DNA from: Desulfobacteraceae bacterium
Lineage (GTDB): Bacteria > Desulfobacterota > DSM-4660 > Desulfatiglandales > Desulfatiglandaceae
Assembly: GCA_011048855.1 (NCBI GenBank)
Contig: DSCZ01000515.1
Coordinates: 1 to 5,396 of the forward strand
Direction of reading: 5' to 3'
DNA length: 5,396 bases
Notes under the pieces: model-generated
What the model saw: the letters and a program-made list of their open reading frames with translations, nothing else
Told to the model about the DNA's origin: nothing
The model's database searches: none
Translations under genes and position numbers: made by a program
Part shown: piece by piece, positions 1 through 5,372 of the stretch
Position numbering within the stretch: position 1 is the stretch's first letter
Layout: the number at the start of each line of letters is the position of its first letter

Positions 1-180
1 CGCCTGAAGCGCATTCGGTGCTTATTTCTTGATCGCTGATACAATCCGCTCCCACAGGATATAGCGAGTCTTTCTCGGGGAGAGCTACGAAATATGAAGC
101 ACCCGCAGCGAAACCCCCGGCGCAGCCGGAATCGGAAGGGGCTATATGAAAAACAGACGATACCGACGCCGACGCCGGTT
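1..180. other. Left-edge noncoding stretch downstream of the GT9 gene
   Basis: No convincing gene is visible here. On the plus strand an extended -10-like element (TGATACAAT, 37-45) is present but has no good -35 partner. A 7-base element at 59-65 (ATATAGC) is perfectly complementary to 141-147 (GCTATAT). Between them lie two small hairpins: 73-83 (TCTC, loop GGG, GAGA) and 117-129 (CCGGC, loop GCA, GCCGG). This could be a short structured leader or simply the 3' flank of the minus-strand glycosyltransferase gene. Frame 1 reads open from the window edge to a TGA at 37-39, which is too short to call as the end of an upstream gene. Confidence 0.4.
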
Positions 181-184
181 CTAA
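146..184 (+). CDS. Possible 12-residue arginine-rich peptide ORF (doubtful)
   Basis: ATG at 146 preceded by a purine-rich GGAAGGGG (134-141) opens a 12-codon frame reading MKNRRYRRRRRF before a TAA at 182-184. Seven of twelve residues are arginine, and it overlaps the last 4 bases of the convergent glycosyltransferase gene. I do not recognise it as a known leader peptide or ribosomal protein. The arginine run is encoded by the CGACGC-type repeat that also forms the terminator-like hairpin of the opposite gene (162-179), so the ORF may be a by-product of that hairpin. Its start codon lies in a 7-bp complementarity with 59-65, which could mask it if a plus-strand transcript exists. Confidence 0.15.
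   Translation: MKNRRYRRRRRF
149..179 (-). terminator. Candidate terminator of the GT9 glycosyltransferase gene
   Basis: Immediately after the minus-strand stop codon, the transcript can form a 7-bp stem (ACCGGCG with CGTCGGT, one G-U pair, loop TCGG) at 179-162. A run of five U follows at 153-149. The U-run is 8 bases past the stem instead of directly abutting it, so this is weaker than a textbook intrinsic terminator. The placement right behind the stop codon supports the call. Confidence 0.4.
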
Positions 185-1083
185 CTTCCAACAGCAAGCT
201 TCAACGCGGCGGACACCCCCCTGCTGATAATCTCCTTTTGGTCACTGCAGAAAACAATCTCCACTTTGGGACCCAGGGGCCGCCATTGAACCGGATCGGA
301 TTCTTTAAAAAGAGCAACGCAGGGCACCCCCTTCATGGCCGCCAGGTGGGTGACGCCACTGTCCTGGCCGGCAAAAAACGAACACCTCCCAAGGAGACCA
401 GCTAATTCCAGGTGACCCGGACAAAACAGGACTTCCCCCTCGCCTGAAGAAGAAAGTTCCCCGAGGAACGAGGTTTCCGCAGGACCAAGCACCCAGATCA
501 TGCGTTCGACCTCCGCAGGCCATTTACTGCGAATTTCAACAGCCAGCTTTCTCCAAAGCCCCATCGGATGGTTTTTACGTTTGTCCCCCGAACCGGGGTG
601 AAAAACAAGCCAAGGTTTTCTCCGGACAGGGCCGCAACCTGCCAAAACAGCTTGCTTGCATGCCGATAAAACCACGCCTGATGATTCCAAAGGCAACCCT
701 GCAACTTCCAGGCACTCCGCCACGTAGCCCGCGACATGAACTCCAAGGCCCGGCTCCGGAAACGGAGGGTAGACATAAACTTCTGCCCCCGGGAAACCAT
801 GCCTGAGATTCTCAAAAACCGTTCCACTTCTGTCCGAGAAAAAACCCACAACAACCTCTGCGGCGTAGACAGGCAGCGCGCCTTGTTGGATTCCTCCGGA
901 AAACAAACGATGCCATCCGCCGCGCTCGATATCATAGGCCCGGGTGACGACCGGTTGGAGAAAGGAAATGCCTGGTTCTCTTCCGGCTGAAAACACCCGG
1001 TGGGTTGAAGAAAGCCGCCGAACCGCCGGTGCCAGCATCAAGGTATCGCCCAGCGCCCCCGGCCGCAGCACAAGTATATCCAT
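181..1083 (-). CDS. Glycosyltransferase family 9 (heptosyltransferase-like) protein
   Basis: 300-residue protein with the GT-B architecture of the GT9 family, which includes the ADP-heptose:LPS heptosyltransferases WaaC and WaaF. The N-terminal domain opens with the family signature RPGALGDTLMLAPAVRRL (residues 7-24); Asp13 sits where WaaC has its proposed catalytic aspartate. The C-terminal nucleotide-sugar domain shows VFHPGSGDKRKNHP (160-173), a WVLGP strand (197-201) and the signature GQDSGVTHLAA (239-249), followed by GVPCVALF (252-259). There is no signal peptide or membrane segment, as expected for a cytoplasmic enzyme at the inner membrane face. At 300 residues it is somewhat shorter than typical WaaC/WaaF. 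The ATG at 1083 is supported by a Shine-Dalgarno GGGAGG (1095-1090) 6 bases upstream and by the family-typical MDILVLRPGALGD start. It is not flanked by other LPS genes here, so donor and acceptor sugars cannot be assigned. Family confidence is high; substrate is unknown. Confidence 0.93.
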   Translation of the reverse strand: MDILVLRPGALGDTLMLAPAVRRLSSTHRVFSAGREPGISFLQPVVTRAYDIERGGWHRLFSGGIQQGALPVYAAEVVVGFFSDRSGTVFENLRHGFPGAEVYVYPPFPEPGLGVHVAGYVAECLEVAGLPLESSGVVLSACKQAVLAGCGPVRRKPWLVFHPGSGDKRKNHPMGLWRKLAVEIRSKWPAEVERMIWVLGPAETSFLGELSSSGEGEVLFCPGHLELAGLLGRCSFFAGQDSGVTHLAAMKGVPCVALFKESDPVQWRPLGPKVEIVFCSDQKEIISRGVSAALKLAVGS

Positions 1084-1221
1084 CGCAGCCCTCCCAAACG
1101 TTCATAAATAAGTCGGCAGGGGTATTCACCTTCACCGATGAAAAGCTCTTCATTTGATTTGTCGGAGTCGGTGTCGAAAAGGCGGCGTGATCACCAAAAA
1201 ACCGGCATCCCGAGTTTCCCC

Positions 1222-1251
1222 TTGATCATCGGGGCTGGAAAATATTATAAA
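1222..1251 (+). promoter_or_regulatory. Candidate sigma70-type promoter for the PGK-like/formyltransferase operon
   Basis: A -35-like TTGATC (1222-1227) and a -10-like TATAAA (1246-1251) are separated by 18 bases; an alternative -10, TATTAT at 1243-1248, would give 15. The start site would fall near 1258, leaving a leader of roughly 43 bases before the ATG at 1301. The surrounding AATATTATAAATTT is the most AT-rich spot of the intergenic region. Prediction by eye only. Confidence 0.45.
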
Positions 1252-1286
1252 TTTCCGATCGATATCGAACAAGGAATAAATGCAGG

Positions 1287-1293
1287 AAGGAGG
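1287..1293 (+). promoter_or_regulatory. Shine-Dalgarno that fixes the PGK-like start at 1301
   Basis: AAGGAGG lies 7 bases before the ATG at 1301, which is ideal spacing. An earlier in-frame ATG at 1280 would place this ribosome-binding site inside the coding sequence and add seven residues with no family counterpart, so 1301 is preferred. Confidence 0.85.
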
Positions 1294-1300
1294 AACAGCC

Positions 1301-2605
1301 ATGGAATCCAGGATCGATCCTCGGGTTAAATTGATGCAGGACGCGGACATGCGCGGCAAAGTCGTGTTGCTGCGTGTCGATCACAATGTGGTTAAAAACG
1401 GTGAAATCAAAGATCCTTACAGGATAGACGCGACCCTCGGTACTTTATATGCGGTGGCGGAAAAAGGGGGAAGGCCTATTTTGATGACGCATGTAGGACG
1501 GCCGCGGGACAAAAAAACCGGTGCAATTTTTTGCAGGGAACAGGAGTCGGTGGAACCAATCGTCCGGTATCTTGAGCGCAAGCTGCCGGTCCGAATTCAT
1601 ATGCCGACTCTGCCTGTCCAAGGAGATCTGGGGATAGTCGATATCCAGGATCATCTGAAACCCGCGGTTAAAGACCTGGTAGAGGGCCGGGTGAACATGG
1701 TTTATCTGCCGAACACACGGTGGTTCCGAGGCGAAGAAGAAACCGGCGGGGAACGGATCGATTTCGCCCGACAACTCGCCTCCCTGGCCGATATTTACAT
1801 CAACGACGCTTTCGGCTCATGGCAGCCCCATGCTTCGACATACGATGTTGCTGAATTGCTGCCGTCCTTTGCGGGCATTCTGCTTCAAAGGGAGCTTGCA
1901 CACCTGAACCTGGTCCTTTCCCCTGAAAAACCTTTCACAGCAGTTGTGGCGGGGGCGAAATACGACACGAAGATAGGCCCCCTGAAAGCACTGCACGCAA
2001 AGGTGGATCACCTGGTGCTCGGGGGATTGATGTACAACGCCTATCTATCGGCCAAATACAACATTGAAATCTCAGGGGTTACACATGAAGATAAAAAGGC
2101 GGCCGGCGAGCTGGTAGAGATGGACCGGGAGGTGCACAAGATAGTGGAGCTCGATCCGGTCGTTGAGTCAGACACCCTGGACGGCCGCAACGAGGGGGAA
2201 TATCGAACGGTTTCACTGAAAGAACTCTCCGCGAAAAAACGATGCGGTTATGTCGTCGACATTTCACCGGAAGCCTTCGACACCGCCTCTGTAAGTGAAG
2301 CCTTCAGCCGGGTCCGCACCCTCTTCGCCAATGCGGTGATGGGTTTGATGCCCTTTTTTCCAGAAGGAAGCCGGGCATTGTACAAACGGATCACGGCATC
2401 AACCGGAGCCGGAAAACTTCTCGGCGGTGGGGACACGCTGCAGGAATTCAAAAATCTGTGCCCGGGCGAATATATGAAAGGGCTTGATTCCGCTGAAACA
2501 TATTATTTCACCGGCGGGGGAAGCGTGCTGACTGCCATCGAGCAGGGAACCGCCTACGGCCTGAAACCGGTGCAGGCCCTGATGAAAGAGCAGCCCGGAT
2601 CGTGA
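1301..2605 (+). CDS. Divergent phosphoglycerate kinase family protein
   Basis: 434 residues, slightly longer than usual PGKs (about 390-420). Family motifs appear in order: LRVDHN (24-29; PGK LRVDFN), Arg41 in the next helix, THVGRP (63-68; SHLGRP), LPNTRW (136-141; LENTRF), NDAFG...PHAS (168-179), AGAKYDTKIG (217-226; GGAKVSDKIG, nucleotide-binding lysines 220 and 224 kept), LGGLM (240-244), DISPE (320-324; DIGPE), ANAVMG (343-348; WNGPMG), GGGDT (375-379) and FTGGGS (403-408). Canonical PGK transfers phosphate between 1,3-bisphosphoglycerate and ADP in the cytoplasm. Here the loop NDAFGTAHRAHAS is one residue shorter and reads NDAFGSWQPHAS, so the His-Arg pair contributing to 3-phosphoglycerate binding is lost. 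WNGP has become ANAV, and there is extra sequence around residues 100-118. The nucleotide side looks intact and the acid side altered, so it may be a paralogue acting on another carboxylate. The symbol is family-level only. It is followed with little or no gap by a formyltransferase gene, implying an operon. Start is set by AAGGAGG at 1287-1293. Confidence 0.88.
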   Translation: MESRIDPRVKLMQDADMRGKVVLLRVDHNVVKNGEIKDPYRIDATLGTLYAVAEKGGRPILMTHVGRPRDKKTGAIFCREQESVEPIVRYLERKLPVRIHMPTLPVQGDLGIVDIQDHLKPAVKDLVEGRVNMVYLPNTRWFRGEEETGGERIDFARQLASLADIYINDAFGSWQPHASTYDVAELLPSFAGILLQRELAHLNLVLSPEKPFTAVVAGAKYDTKIGPLKALHAKVDHLVLGGLMYNAYLSAKYNIEISGVTHEDKKAAGELVEMDREVHKIVELDPVVESDTLDGRNEGEYRTVSLKELSAKKRCGYVVDISPEAFDTASVSEAFSRVRTLFANAVMGLMPFFPEGSRALYKRITASTGAGKLLGGGDTLQEFKNLCPGEYMKGLDSAETYYFTGGGSVLTAIEQGTAYGLKPVQALMKEQPGS

Positions 2606-2607
2606 GG
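2604..2607 (+). promoter_or_regulatory. Shine-Dalgarno deciding the formyltransferase start
   Basis: GAGG, within GTGAGGAAAGAA, overlaps the stop codon of the PGK-like gene and sits 6 bases before the ATG at 2614. A GTG at 2602 overlaps the TGA in a GTGA arrangement and lacks a good upstream site of its own. Either choice makes translational coupling with the kinase gene plausible. Confidence 0.6.
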
Positions 2608-2613
2608 AAAGAA

Positions 2614-3420
2614 ATGGAAATCAAACCGTTGTTCGACCCTGAACGTGCCGGCAGGCCCATGAGGGTTGCCGCGTTCCTGTCCGGTTCAGGTTCAAATGTC
2701 AGAAGACTGATCGAACACTGGAAAAAACTTCAAGTAGAGGAAAAAACATCGCCTTTTGATGTTGTTCTTCTATACAGTGACAGGTCCGACGGATCCTGCA
2801 CGGGAGAATCCATCGCCCTTGAATATGCCCTTCCATATGCCAGCTTCGATATCAGGGCTTTTCACCGTTCAAGGGGGTTGAAACGCGATATCACGACACC
2901 CGGCGGCATCGAAGCCAGGAAGGAATATGACAAAATCCCGTCCCTGCTCCTCAAGGCATTTGACGTGGATGTAACAGCTCTCGGCGGATACATGAGCTAC
3001 ACAACGATACAGGGGTGCGTAAACGTTCACCCGGCCGACCTGTCGATCATAGATTCCACCGGGAGAAGAAAATTCACAGGAGACCGCGCTGTCAGGGATG
3101 CGGTGATGGCCGGGGAGACCGAACTCCGTTCATCGACGCTCTGGACCGACCAAGGCGTAGATACCGGGCCGTTGTTGATGGTTTCAGCCCCTGTGCCGGT
3201 CAAGCTGCCCGGACCGCTTCCCGACCTTGTCAAGGATAAGGAAGCGTTTGAAAACGCGATCGCCGGGCTTCAGGAAGAACTCAAACATGCAGGCGATTGG
3301 CGGATATTTCCCCGCACAGTCGAAATGATCGCACGGGGCCGCTTCGCGCTGGACGAAACGGGAACGGTTTACGTGGACCGTGTTCCGGTCCCGGGCGGCT
3401 TCAGGGAAAATGCCACATGA
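2614..3420 (+). CDS. PurN-like formyltransferase family protein
   Basis: 268 residues with the formyltransferase Rossmann fold of PurN (glycinamide ribonucleotide transformylase), which moves a formyl group from 10-formyl-tetrahydrofolate to an amine. Visible motifs: MRVAAFLSGSGSN (16-28), matching the PurN phosphate-binding loop; LGGYM (123-127), aligning with the folate-side strand; VNVHPADL (136-143), with catalytic Asn137 and His139; DQGVDTGPLL (179-188), with Asp183 matching catalytic Asp144 of E. coli PurN; and WRIFPRTVEMIARGRF near the C-terminus, the usual closing motif. It is longer than typical PurN (about 190-220), with an N-terminal extension of about 15 residues and enlarged segments around residues 78-115 and 192-225. 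The usual LLPAFPG loop after HP is replaced by an unrelated DLSIIDSTG-type loop, and the His preceding the catalytic Asp in PurN is Leu176. The formyl-transfer chemistry looks intact, but the substrate may not be GAR. The start is chosen at ATG 2614 because GAGG (2604-2607) lies 6 bases upstream; GTG at 2602, overlapping the previous stop, is the alternative and adds four residues. Confidence 0.85.
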   Translation: MEIKPLFDPERAGRPMRVAAFLSGSGSNVRRLIEHWKKLQVEEKTSPFDVVLLYSDRSDGSCTGESIALEYALPYASFDIRAFHRSRGLKRDITTPGGIEARKEYDKIPSLLLKAFDVDVTALGGYMSYTTIQGCVNVHPADLSIIDSTGRRKFTGDRAVRDAVMAGETELRSSTLWTDQGVDTGPLLMVSAPVPVKLPGPLPDLVKDKEAFENAIAGLQEELKHAGDWRIFPRTVEMIARGRFALDETGTVYVDRVPVPGGFRENAT

Positions 3421-3424
3421 ACAT

Positions 3425-3463
3425 AACCGGAGGTGGTCATTTGAGAATACTTCCGGTTTCTTC
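3425..3463 (+). terminator. Candidate terminator of the plus-strand operon, overlapping the RNase 3' end
   Basis: AACCGGAGGTG (3425-3435) pairs with TACTTCCGGTT (3448-3458) over 11 bp including two G-U pairs, with a 12-base loop, and is followed by a short U-rich tail (TTCTTC). It begins five bases after the formyltransferase stop. On the minus strand the two G-U pairs become C-A mismatches and no U-run follows, so the structure favours the plus-strand transcript. It spans the stop codon and last seven codons of the convergent RNase gene. The U-tail is weak, so efficiency is uncertain. Confidence 0.45.
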
Positions 3464-5041
3464 GACAAAAGACCGGAGACGTTCCAGATCTTCTTCCTCT
3501 ATCATGTCCGCCGAGCCCGGTGCCGAGGCTCTCTTCTTCAGTGCTTCCAGCTCCTGCTCCAGGCTTCCTATCGCTTCGAAAAGACCGGCGTATGCCTTTG
3601 ACGGATAATCTTCGATTTCCGGGACCTCCGCCGTCGCTCCACCCGGGGAAAGCCGCAGTTTTTCTTTCCACCGGGGGACCTTGGCCTTGAAACCGAAACG
3701 TTCTTCGATCAGCCGCGCCAGTGTCTCGGAAGCCGTATCTTCACCGTGGGTCACAAAAACCTCGGGGCGGCCTTCGAAGTGACTTATCCAGTCAAGGAGT
3801 TCGCTTTGGTCGGCGTGTGCGGAAAAACCTCCTATTGTAAACACCCTGGCATTGACGGCAACGTTTTCCCTGAACACTTTGACTTGCCTGGCGCCGTCCA
3901 CTATTTTGCGCCCTGTGGTGCCGTGGGCCTGGAAGCCAACGATAACCAACGACGCACCCTCACGCCACAAATTATGTTTTAGGTGGTGCTTGATTCGGCC
4001 GGCGGTGCACATGCCGTTCCCGGCTATCACGATAGCCGGCCCGGCTTTCTCGTTTATTGCAATCGATTCTGAAGTGCGCTCTGTGAATTTCAGGTTCGGT
4101 AAATCCAGAGGGTCATCACCGTTTTCCATCACAGCAGTTGCAGCCTTGTCATAATGGCGCCAGTTTTTCCTGAATATTTCAGTGGCTTTTATGGCCAGCG
4201 GACTGTCGAGATAAATCGGGATGTCCGGAAGTTCGCCACGCCTGTGGAACTCCCCGAGCATATAAATGACTTCCTGTGTTCTTTCGACCGCAAAGGCGGG
4301 AATAAGAACTTTTTCACCGTGTGAACAGCTGAAATGGATGGCCTCCAGCAGTTCTTTTCCGCTCTCCTCCAGCGAACGATGCAGCCGGTTCCCATAAGTG
4401 GATTCAACGAAAAAATAATCCGCGGAAATAACCGGCTCCGGATCTTTGACAATCAACTGGTCCTTTCTTCCCAGGTCTCCTGAAAAAACAACATTGACGC
4501 TTTCACCGTCCTCCTCGATCCACATTTCCAGGATCGCCGAGCCCAGGATGTGGCCGGCGTTTCTGAGCCTGACCTTTATGCCGTCTTCGATTTCCATCAC
4601 CGGCCCCCGCTCGAGCGGAGAAAAAAGTTTGAGGCTCGCTTCCGCGTCGGCGACCGTATAAAGGGGATCCACAGGAGGACGCCCGTTGCGCTTGTTTTTG
4701 CGTGTCTGCCATTCCGCATCCATTTCCTGGATGTTCGCCGAATCCAGAAGCAGGATTTCGCAAAGTTGGGCGGTAGGTCCCGAACATAGGATTTTTCCGC
4801 TGAACCCGTCTGCCGTAAGCCGCGGAATCCTGCCGCTGTGATCTATGTGGGCGTGGGTGAGGATGAGGGTATTAAGAGTTTTTGGGTCGAATCCCCACGG
4901 CCCCCGGTTTCGTTCCTCGATCCGGCGTCCGCCCTGAAACAGGCCGCAGTCAACCAGAACCCTTTTGCCCCCGCGCGTTTCCACAAGGTAACTGGACCCG
5001 GTCACACCGCCGGCACCTCCCAGACATGTTATTTCAACCAT
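3437..5041 (-). CDS. Beta-CASP metallo-beta-lactamase-fold RNA-processing exonuclease/endonuclease
   Basis: 534-residue cytoplasmic protein of the bacterial beta-CASP ribonuclease family, related to Thermus TTHA0252 and eukaryotic CPSF-73, which cuts RNA with two zinc ions. All catalytic motifs are present: Asp31 (LVDCG), HAHIDH (63-68), His164 (NAGHILGSA), Asp189 (FSGDLGR), then the beta-CASP segment with motif A Glu213 (ESTYGN), motif B in AGNGMCTAGRIKHHL (340-354), motif C His409 (GGFSAHADQ) and the closing His432 (VTHGE). The core ends near residue 465. A 65-70 residue tail follows, with a likely helical, charge-rich segment (SLEQELEALKKR, 493-504) and an acidic EEEDLERLRSFVEE stretch. 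The start is ATG 5041, with AGGAGG 5 bases upstream and the beta-lactamase fold beginning at once (MVEITCLGGAGGVTGS). An in-frame ATG at 5128 would add 29 residues unlike the family. It converges on the kinase-formyltransferase operon across 16 bases, with no evident functional link. All active-site residues are intact, so activity is expected; exact RNA substrates are unknown. Confidence 0.95.
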   Translation of the reverse strand: MVEITCLGGAGGVTGSSYLVETRGGKRVLVDCGLFQGGRRIEERNRGPWGFDPKTLNTLILTHAHIDHSGRIPRLTADGFSGKILCSGPTAQLCEILLLDSANIQEMDAEWQTRKNKRNGRPPVDPLYTVADAEASLKLFSPLERGPVMEIEDGIKVRLRNAGHILGSAILEMWIEEDGESVNVVFSGDLGRKDQLIVKDPEPVISADYFFVESTYGNRLHRSLEESGKELLEAIHFSCSHGEKVLIPAFAVERTQEVIYMLGEFHRRGELPDIPIYLDSPLAIKATEIFRKNWRHYDKAATAVMENGDDPLDLPNLKFTERTSESIAINEKAGPAIVIAGNGMCTAGRIKHHLKHNLWREGASLVIVGFQAHGTTGRKIVDGARQVKVFRENVAVNARVFTIGGFSAHADQSELLDWISHFEGRPEVFVTHGEDTASETLARLIEERFGFKAKVPRWKEKLRLSPGGATAEVPEIEDYPSKAYAGLFEAIGSLEQELEALKKRASAPGSADMIEEEDLERLRSFVEETGSILK

Positions 5042-5046
5042 TGGTT

Positions 5047-5052
5047 CCTCCT
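5047..5052 (-). promoter_or_regulatory. Shine-Dalgarno that fixes the RNase start at 5041
   Basis: On the minus strand AGGAGG lies 5 bases before the ATG at 5041. It supports this start over the upstream in-frame ATG at 5128, which has no comparable site. Confidence 0.8.
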
Positions 5053-5198
5053 CGCCGGCGGCCGTGGCTGCCCTGCCGCATTGTTTCTTACTTTCAAACC
5101 GTGATAAAGCCGCATAACCTCGTGTCATCCAGCACTTCGTTCGGCACAGGCGTCACGCCCTCTTTTAAATCCCGGACTTGCCCGATTTACGCCTGGTG

Positions 5199-5227
5199 TA
5201 TATAGCATGCAGAATCAGACGAGGCAA
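5199..5227 (-). promoter_or_regulatory. Candidate extended -10 promoter for the RNase gene
   Basis: On the minus strand a -35-like TTGCCT (5227-5222) and a -10-like TATATA (5204-5199) are spaced by exactly 17 bases. The -10 is preceded by TGC, giving a TGnTATATA extended -10. Transcription would start near 5192, about 150 bases before the start codon. Prediction by eye; each hexamer matches consensus at four of six positions. Confidence 0.5.
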
Positions 5228-5302
5228 GTCTACTGATAATTTTGGACAAAAAACATGTATTGTGATAGAAATCCATCTTGATTGGGCTCCATGGGGACGA
5301 AA

Positions 5303-5372
5303 TAACCGGTCGGGTTACTTTGTGCCCATCCGGAAATACCGGATGGGCACAGCGAAGTTTCCAGATTGGAAA
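5303..5372. repeat. Cluster of three inverted repeats, possible dispersed palindromic element
   Basis: Three hairpins occur in a row. The first is TAACC/GGTTA (5303-5317). The second is a perfect 13-bp stem TGTGCCCATCCGG/CCGGATGGGCACA with loop AAATA (5321-5351), which can extend by ACTT/AAGT across a 3-base bulge. The third is TTTCCA/TGGAAA with loop GAT (5358-5372). None has an adjoining U-run, so they do not look like an intrinsic terminator. The length and perfection of the central stem suggest a REP- or MITE-like repeated element or a structured RNA that may continue past the window edge. Copy number cannot be judged here. Confidence 0.55.

Larger units (their letters stand above)
1084..1300. 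other. Divergent intergenic region between GT9 and the kinase-formyltransferase operon
   Basis: This 217-base stretch separates two divergently transcribed units. It contains the minus-strand Shine-Dalgarno of the glycosyltransferase, a candidate plus-strand promoter (1222-1251), and several short palindromes: GTGATCAC at 1187-1194, a CCCC...GGGG bracket around TGATCA at 1218-1234, an imperfect dyad GGAAA...TTTCC at 1237-1256 over the -10 region, and the perfect 10-base TCGATATCGA at 1259-1268. Any of these could be an operator, but none matches a site I can name. I see no good minus-strand promoter and no credible small gene. Confidence 0.5.

Noticed and set aside
1..39. Possible C-terminal end of an upstream plus-strand gene ending at TGA 37-39
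   Set aside because: Only twelve open codons are visible with no recognisable motif; this length is expected by chance.
34..95. Resemblance to a hammerhead ribozyme core (CTGATAC ... CTACGAAAT)
   Set aside because: The invariant CUGAUGA is not present (CUGAUAC instead), and the three-stem arrangement cannot be drawn.
94..405. 103-codon plus-strand ORF beginning with an Arg-rich MKHPQRNPRRSRNRKG segment
   Set aside because: Most of it runs antisense through the well-supported glycosyltransferase gene, and it has no recognisable domain. Only its first 30 codons lie in free sequence.
932..1153. Minus-strand 73-codon ORF upstream of and overlapping the glycosyltransferase start
   Set aside because: It is out of frame with the GT9 gene, lies mostly inside it, and shows no domain; it is a shadow frame.
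1280..1300. Upstream in-frame ATG for the PGK-like gene
   Set aside because: It would put the ideal AAGGAGG inside the coding region and lacks its own Shine-Dalgarno.
5042..5128. 29-residue N-terminal extension of the RNase from the ATG at 5128
   Set aside because: The metallo-beta-lactamase fold starts at the ATG at 5041, which has a strong AGGAGG at 5 bases. The extension encodes the ribosome-binding site itself and has no family counterpart.
5321..5351. Strong hairpin considered as an intrinsic terminator
   Set aside because: No U-run follows on either strand; on plus it is followed by GCGAAG and on minus by AAGTAACC.
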